This document shows, one piece after another, positions 61,211 to 64,000 of a DNA stretch of 64,000 bases. How positions within the stretch are numbered: the first letter of the stretch is position 1; each line of letters begins with the position of its first letter. Source of the stretch: Methanothrix harundinacea 6Ac (lineage in GTDB: Archaea > Halobacteriota > Methanosarcinia > Methanotrichales > Methanotrichaceae); the NCBI RefSeq assembly GCF_000235565.1, contig NC_017527.1:930001-994000 (forward strand), read 5' to 3'. Under the pieces are notes generated by a model that saw nothing but the letters and a program-made list of their open reading frames with translations, was not told where the DNA came from and made no database searches. The translations under genes were made by a program, and so were the position numbers.

Positions 61211-61846
61211 TCACATCCCCCTCACCCGCTCCGCCGCCTCCCGGAGGTCGTGGACGACGTGGGGCCCCGACTCCATCCTCTCCCGGTCGAGGTAGAGGGC
61301 GGCGAGCCCCGCCTCCTTGGGGACCTCGTAGTCGAAGTAGCGGTGGTCGCCGATGTGGATCACCTCTTCGGGCTTCGCCCCGAGGTGGCGGCAGAGGTCG
61401 AGGAAGGTCTCGGGGTAGTCTTTGACCTTCCCGAAGGTGGAGGTGACGGATAAGATCTCGCGGAAGTGGTGGCGGAGGCCGTCGAGCTCGAACTCCACGA
61501 ACTCGGTGGCGCCGTTGGAGGCGACGACCAGGTCGAAGTCCTCGCTGAGGAGGGCGAGGACCTCCTCGGTCTCGGGGTAGAGCTCGACGTCCTGCCGGTA
61601 CATGTTGAGGAGGTCGGCGTGGGGGATGTCGAGGTCGAAGCGGCCGAGCCAGTGGGAGAGGTCGTACCAGCGCAGGTCCCGGGTTCCGACGGACATATAC
61701 TCGTCGTATACGAGCTTTCTGGCCTCCTCCATCCCGATCCCGTGCCGCTGGGCGTAGAGGGTGGGGACCCCCTCCAGCCAGACCCTCTCGACGTAACGCG
61801 AGGTGACGAGGGTCCCATCCATGTCGAAGGATACGATCTTGATCAT
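61211..61846 (-). CDS. HAD-superfamily hydrolase
   Basis: The 211-residue product has motif I SFDMDGTL near residue 6, motif II VVASNGA, a lysine (KVKDYP) and motif IV GDHRYFDYE. A helical cap lies between (about 20-90). It is likely a phosphatase for a small phosphorylated compound. The start is ATG 61846 (MIKIVSFDMDGT); an upstream ATG at 61870 adds eight unlikely residues. It is divergent from the ZIP gene. Confidence 0.9.
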   Translation of the reverse strand: MIKIVSFDMDGTLVTSRYVERVWLEGVPTLYAQRHGIGMEEARKLVYDEYMSVGTRDLRWYDLSHWLGRFDLDIPHADLLNMYRQDVELYPETEEVLALLSEDFDLVVASNGATEFVEFELDGLRHHFREILSVTSTFGKVKDYPETFLDLCRHLGAKPEEVIHIGDHRYFDYEVPKEAGLAALYLDRERMESGPHVVHDLREAAERVRGM

Positions 61847-61963
61847 CTTGAAGCACCAGTTCGGGGGCATATTGGCCCCCCCGCCTTGTTAAGCTTTTGC
61901 CGCCCCGGCCTCCTTCATCGCCCTGGCCGCCTTGGTCGCCTCCGTTCCCGTCGGCAGCGAAGC

Positions 61964-61970
61964 TATTTAA
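61964..61970 (+). promoter_or_regulatory. TATA box for the ZIP transporter gene
   Basis: AGCTATTTAACCG at 61961-61973 would start transcription near 61993. That is after the ATG at 61979 and therefore argues for the TTG start at 62018. Confidence 0.45.
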
Positions 61971-62017
61971 CCGAGGCGATGCCTCCGGAGGACCAAGGAG
62001 CTTGGAGAAATAGATCT

Positions 62018-62773
62018 TTGCCGATCGATAACCTCGTCCCCGCCCTGATCCTCACCTTCCTTGCGGGCCTCGCCACCGGAGTCGGCGGCCTCATCGCCTA
62101 CTTCGTCCCCCGCCCCGACATGAGGTACCTCTCCGTCAGCCTCGGCTTCGCCACCGGGGTCATGATCTTCGTCGCCTTCGTCGACCTCTTCTGCAGCGCC
62201 AAGGAGGCGATAGGGATGGTCCGGGCCGACCTCTTCTTCCTGGCGGGGATGCTCGTCGTCTACTTTTTGGACAAGGTCGTCCCCCACGCCCACCTGGACG
62301 GCCAGGCCGACCCCCACTGCGACCGGCTCTACCGGGGCGGGATCATGATGACCCTGGGGATCGCCATCCACAATTTGCCCGAGGGGCTGGCGGTGGCGCT
62401 GGTGGCCCTCGCCGACCTCCGCCTAGGGATCCCCATCGCCATCGCCATAGCGATCCACAACATCCCCGAGGGGGTCGCCTGCTCCGTCCCCCTCTACTGC
62501 GCCACCGGGGACCGGAGGAAGTCCTGCTTCTACTCCTTTCTTGCAGGGATGGCGGAGCCCCTGGGGGCAATAATCGCGATCCTGGTCCTCTTACCCTTCC
62601 TAAACGGGGCCGTCCTCGCCTCCTCCATCGCCTTCGTCGCCGGGGTGATGGTCTTCATCTGCTTCGACGAGCTGATTCCCATCGCCAACTCCTACGGCGA
62701 CGAGCACCTGACGAATCTAGGCCTCATCGCCGGGATCTCCGTGATGATGATAGCCCTCGCCGCCTTCCACTGA
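62018..62773 (+). CDS. ZIP-family metal transporter (ZupT-like)
   Basis: The 251-residue protein has eight membrane segments and the two ZIP metal motifs, HNLPEG (helix 4) and HNIPEG (helix 5), with AGMAEPLGA after the second. A histidine-rich loop (HAHLDGQADPHCD) precedes helix 4. ZIP proteins bring Zn2+ or other divalent metal ions into the cytoplasm. The start is a TTG at 62018: GGAGAAATAGATC lies just before it and the TATA at 61964 would start transcription after the alternative ATG at 61979. Confidence 0.93.
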   Translation: MPIDNLVPALILTFLAGLATGVGGLIAYFVPRPDMRYLSVSLGFATGVMIFVAFVDLFCSAKEAIGMVRADLFFLAGMLVVYFLDKVVPHAHLDGQADPHCDRLYRGGIMMTLGIAIHNLPEGLAVALVALADLRLGIPIAIAIAIHNIPEGVACSVPLYCATGDRRKSCFYSFLAGMAEPLGAIIAILVLLPFLNGAVLASSIAFVAGVMVFICFDELIPIANSYGDEHLTNLGLIAGISVMMIALAAFH

Positions 62774-62908
62774 GCCTCTTGCCCTCGACGAGAAGAAAGG
62801 AAGAAAATACGAAAGGAAGAAAGGAAGATAAGAAGGAGGAAGTAGGAAGAATTAAGGAGGCCCCCTCCCGGGAAGGAGGAAGGCCGGATCTCCAAAAGAG
62901 CCTTGGAT
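62774..62908 (+). other. Polypurine intergenic tract
   Basis: Between the ZIP and CDC48 genes is a run of GAAGAAAGGAAG-type purine repeats, about 62796-62865. No gene is seen. Confidence 0.5.
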
Positions 62909-64000
62909 TCACTTTTTCTCCATCTCCTCCACCGCCTTCTCGACGGCCCGGGAACCCTTCTTCCGCAGCTCCCCCGAGAGCTTGGCGTAGTACTTCATGG
63001 TGTCGGGGGTGACGGAGGGGCCGACCTCCTCCAGGGCGGCGAGGAAGTGGCTCTTTCTCACCTCGACGGCGTTCATATCCTCCCGGAGGGCGAGCCTCCC
63101 CGCCTTCCGGCAGATGGAGGCGATGTCGGCTCCCGTATACTGGTCAGTCCTCTCGACGAGCCGATCGAGGTCGACGTCCTCGGCGAGGGGCATCTTCCCG
63201 GTGTGGACGGCGAAGATCTTCCTCCTGGAGGCGGCGTCCGGCACCGGCACCATGATCAATTCGTCGAACCTGCCGGGCCTGATCAGGGCGGGGTCGATGA
63301 TGTCGGGGCGGTTGGTGGCGGCTATCACGACGACGCCCCGCAGCTCCTCCATCCCGTCGATCTCTGAGAGGAGCTGGTTTACTATCCTCTCGGTGACGTG
63401 GGGCTCGCCGGTCCCTCCGCCCCGGACGGGGGCGAGGGAGTCGAGCTCGTCGAGGAAGACGATGGCGGGGGCCACCTGCCTCGCCTTCCTGAAGATCTCG
63501 GCGATGTGCCGCTCGCTCTCGCCGTACCACTTCGAGAGGATCTCGCTCCCCTTCGTCGTCAGGAAGTTGGCGTTCGACTCGTTGGCCACGGCCTTCGCTA
63601 GAAGGGTCTTTCCCGTCCCCGGCGGGCCGTAGAGGAGGACCCCCTTCGGCGCCTCGATCCCGAGCCTCCTGAAGTTCTCGCCGTAGACCAGGGGCCACTC
63701 CACCGCCTCGACGAGGAGCTGCTTCACCCCTTCGAGGCCGCCGACGTCGGCCCAGGTGACGTTCGGCACCTCGATCAGGATCTCCCGCAGCGCGCTCGGA
63801 GAGACCTCGTGCATCGCCGCCTCCAGGTCCCCCCTCGTCACCACCAGCTCCTCCAGGATCTCCCGGGGTATGGTGGGCTCATCGAGGTCGATTCTGGGCA
63901 GGACCCGCCGGAGGGCGTTCATCGCCGCCTCCCGGGAGAAGGCGGCGATGTCAGCCCCGACGAAGCCGTAGGTGAGGGTGGCAAACTCCTCCAGGTCGAC
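62909..64000 (-). CDS. CDC48/VAT-type AAA ATPase, C-terminal part
   Basis: The frame runs off the right edge, so only the C-terminal 363 residues are seen. The end of the D1 module (FVGADIAAFSREAAMNALRRVLPRIDLDE in parts) is followed by a full D2 module with WADVGGLEGVKQ, Walker A GPPGTGKTLLAKAVA, Walker B IVFLDELDSLAP, ATNRPDIIDPALIRPGRFD and a C-terminal helical tail. CDC48/VAT unfolds proteins for the proteasome. Walker B reads FLDELDS rather than the usual FFDEIDA, a small divergence. Confidence 0.93.
   Translation of the reverse strand, partial: VDLEEFATLTYGFVGADIAAFSREAAMNALRRVLPRIDLDEPTIPREILEELVVTRGDLEAAMHEVSPSALREILIEVPNVTWADVGGLEGVKQLLVEAVEWPLVYGENFRRLGIEAPKGVLLYGPPGTGKTLLAKAVANESNANFLTTKGSEILSKWYGESERHIAEIFRKARQVAPAIVFLDELDSLAPVRGGGTGEPHVTERIVNQLLSEIDGMEELRGVVVIAATNRPDIIDPALIRPGRFDELIMVPVPDAASRRKIFAVHTGKMPLAEDVDLDRLVERTDQYTGADIASICRKAGRLALREDMNAVEVRKSHFLAALEEVGPSVTPDTMKYYAKLSGELRKKGSRAVEKAVEEMEKK

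Overview
The window comes from a GC-rich methanogenic archaeon, most likely Methanothrix/Methanocrinis (formerly Methanosaeta), perhaps close to M. harundinacea. Support: an F420-dependent methylene-H4MPT reductase (mer), archaeal-type MAT, RFC large subunit, thermosome, archaeal CoaD, NadM and RibL, archaeal Elp3, a CDC48-type ATPase, TATA-box promoters, and many secreted repeat proteins rich in N-glycosylation sequons. The genus is inferred from gene content and base composition; no rRNA is present.

Layout. 0-11 kb is mostly core metabolism: a SAM hydroxide adenosyltransferase/mer/nadM operon, a secreted TPR protein, coaD, ribL and a JAMM protein, birA-pycA, a PPOX flavoprotein and rfcL. 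10-16 kb holds a secreted BNR protein, a CAP-domain protein, mat and an ArsA/Get3-like ATPase. 15.9-21.2 kb is an AT-rich block with a PEGA membrane protein, a large Ig/beta-helix surface protein and a decayed IS5-type transposase, ending at a tRNA-Arg(CCT). 21.3-27.6 kb has hisG, a nitroreductase, elp3 and the thermosome.

27.7-32.7 kb is a three-gene cassette: a 1230-residue CHAT-STAND-TPR protein, a zinc ribbon and a membrane protein. It looks like an immune or regulated-death system. 34.0-39.2 kb is a six-gene operon that couples a MacB-like ABC exporter to secreted sequon-rich proteins. 39.5-46.7 kb is a run of transporters (CDF, DUF389, CorA, MscS, CaCA, ABC-2). Then come two linked cobalamin-binding-type radical SAM enzymes, a glucokinase, a secreted HEAT protein and an AlbA_2 protein behind 17-bp iterons.

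54-64 kb has small proteins missed by length cut-offs, including a 41-residue protein with 15 His and 4 Cys, then a winged-helix protein, an SDR, an ATPase-like protein lacking a P-loop coupled to a second MscS, a ~290-bp tandem repeat, a DUF4268 nuclease-like gene of foreign composition, a HAD phosphatase, a ZIP transporter and the 3' part of a CDC48-type ATPase.

No rRNA, CRISPR array or intact insertion sequence was seen. Starts were chosen by eye from Shine-Dalgarno-like sequence and TATA placement. Several are TTG or GTG.
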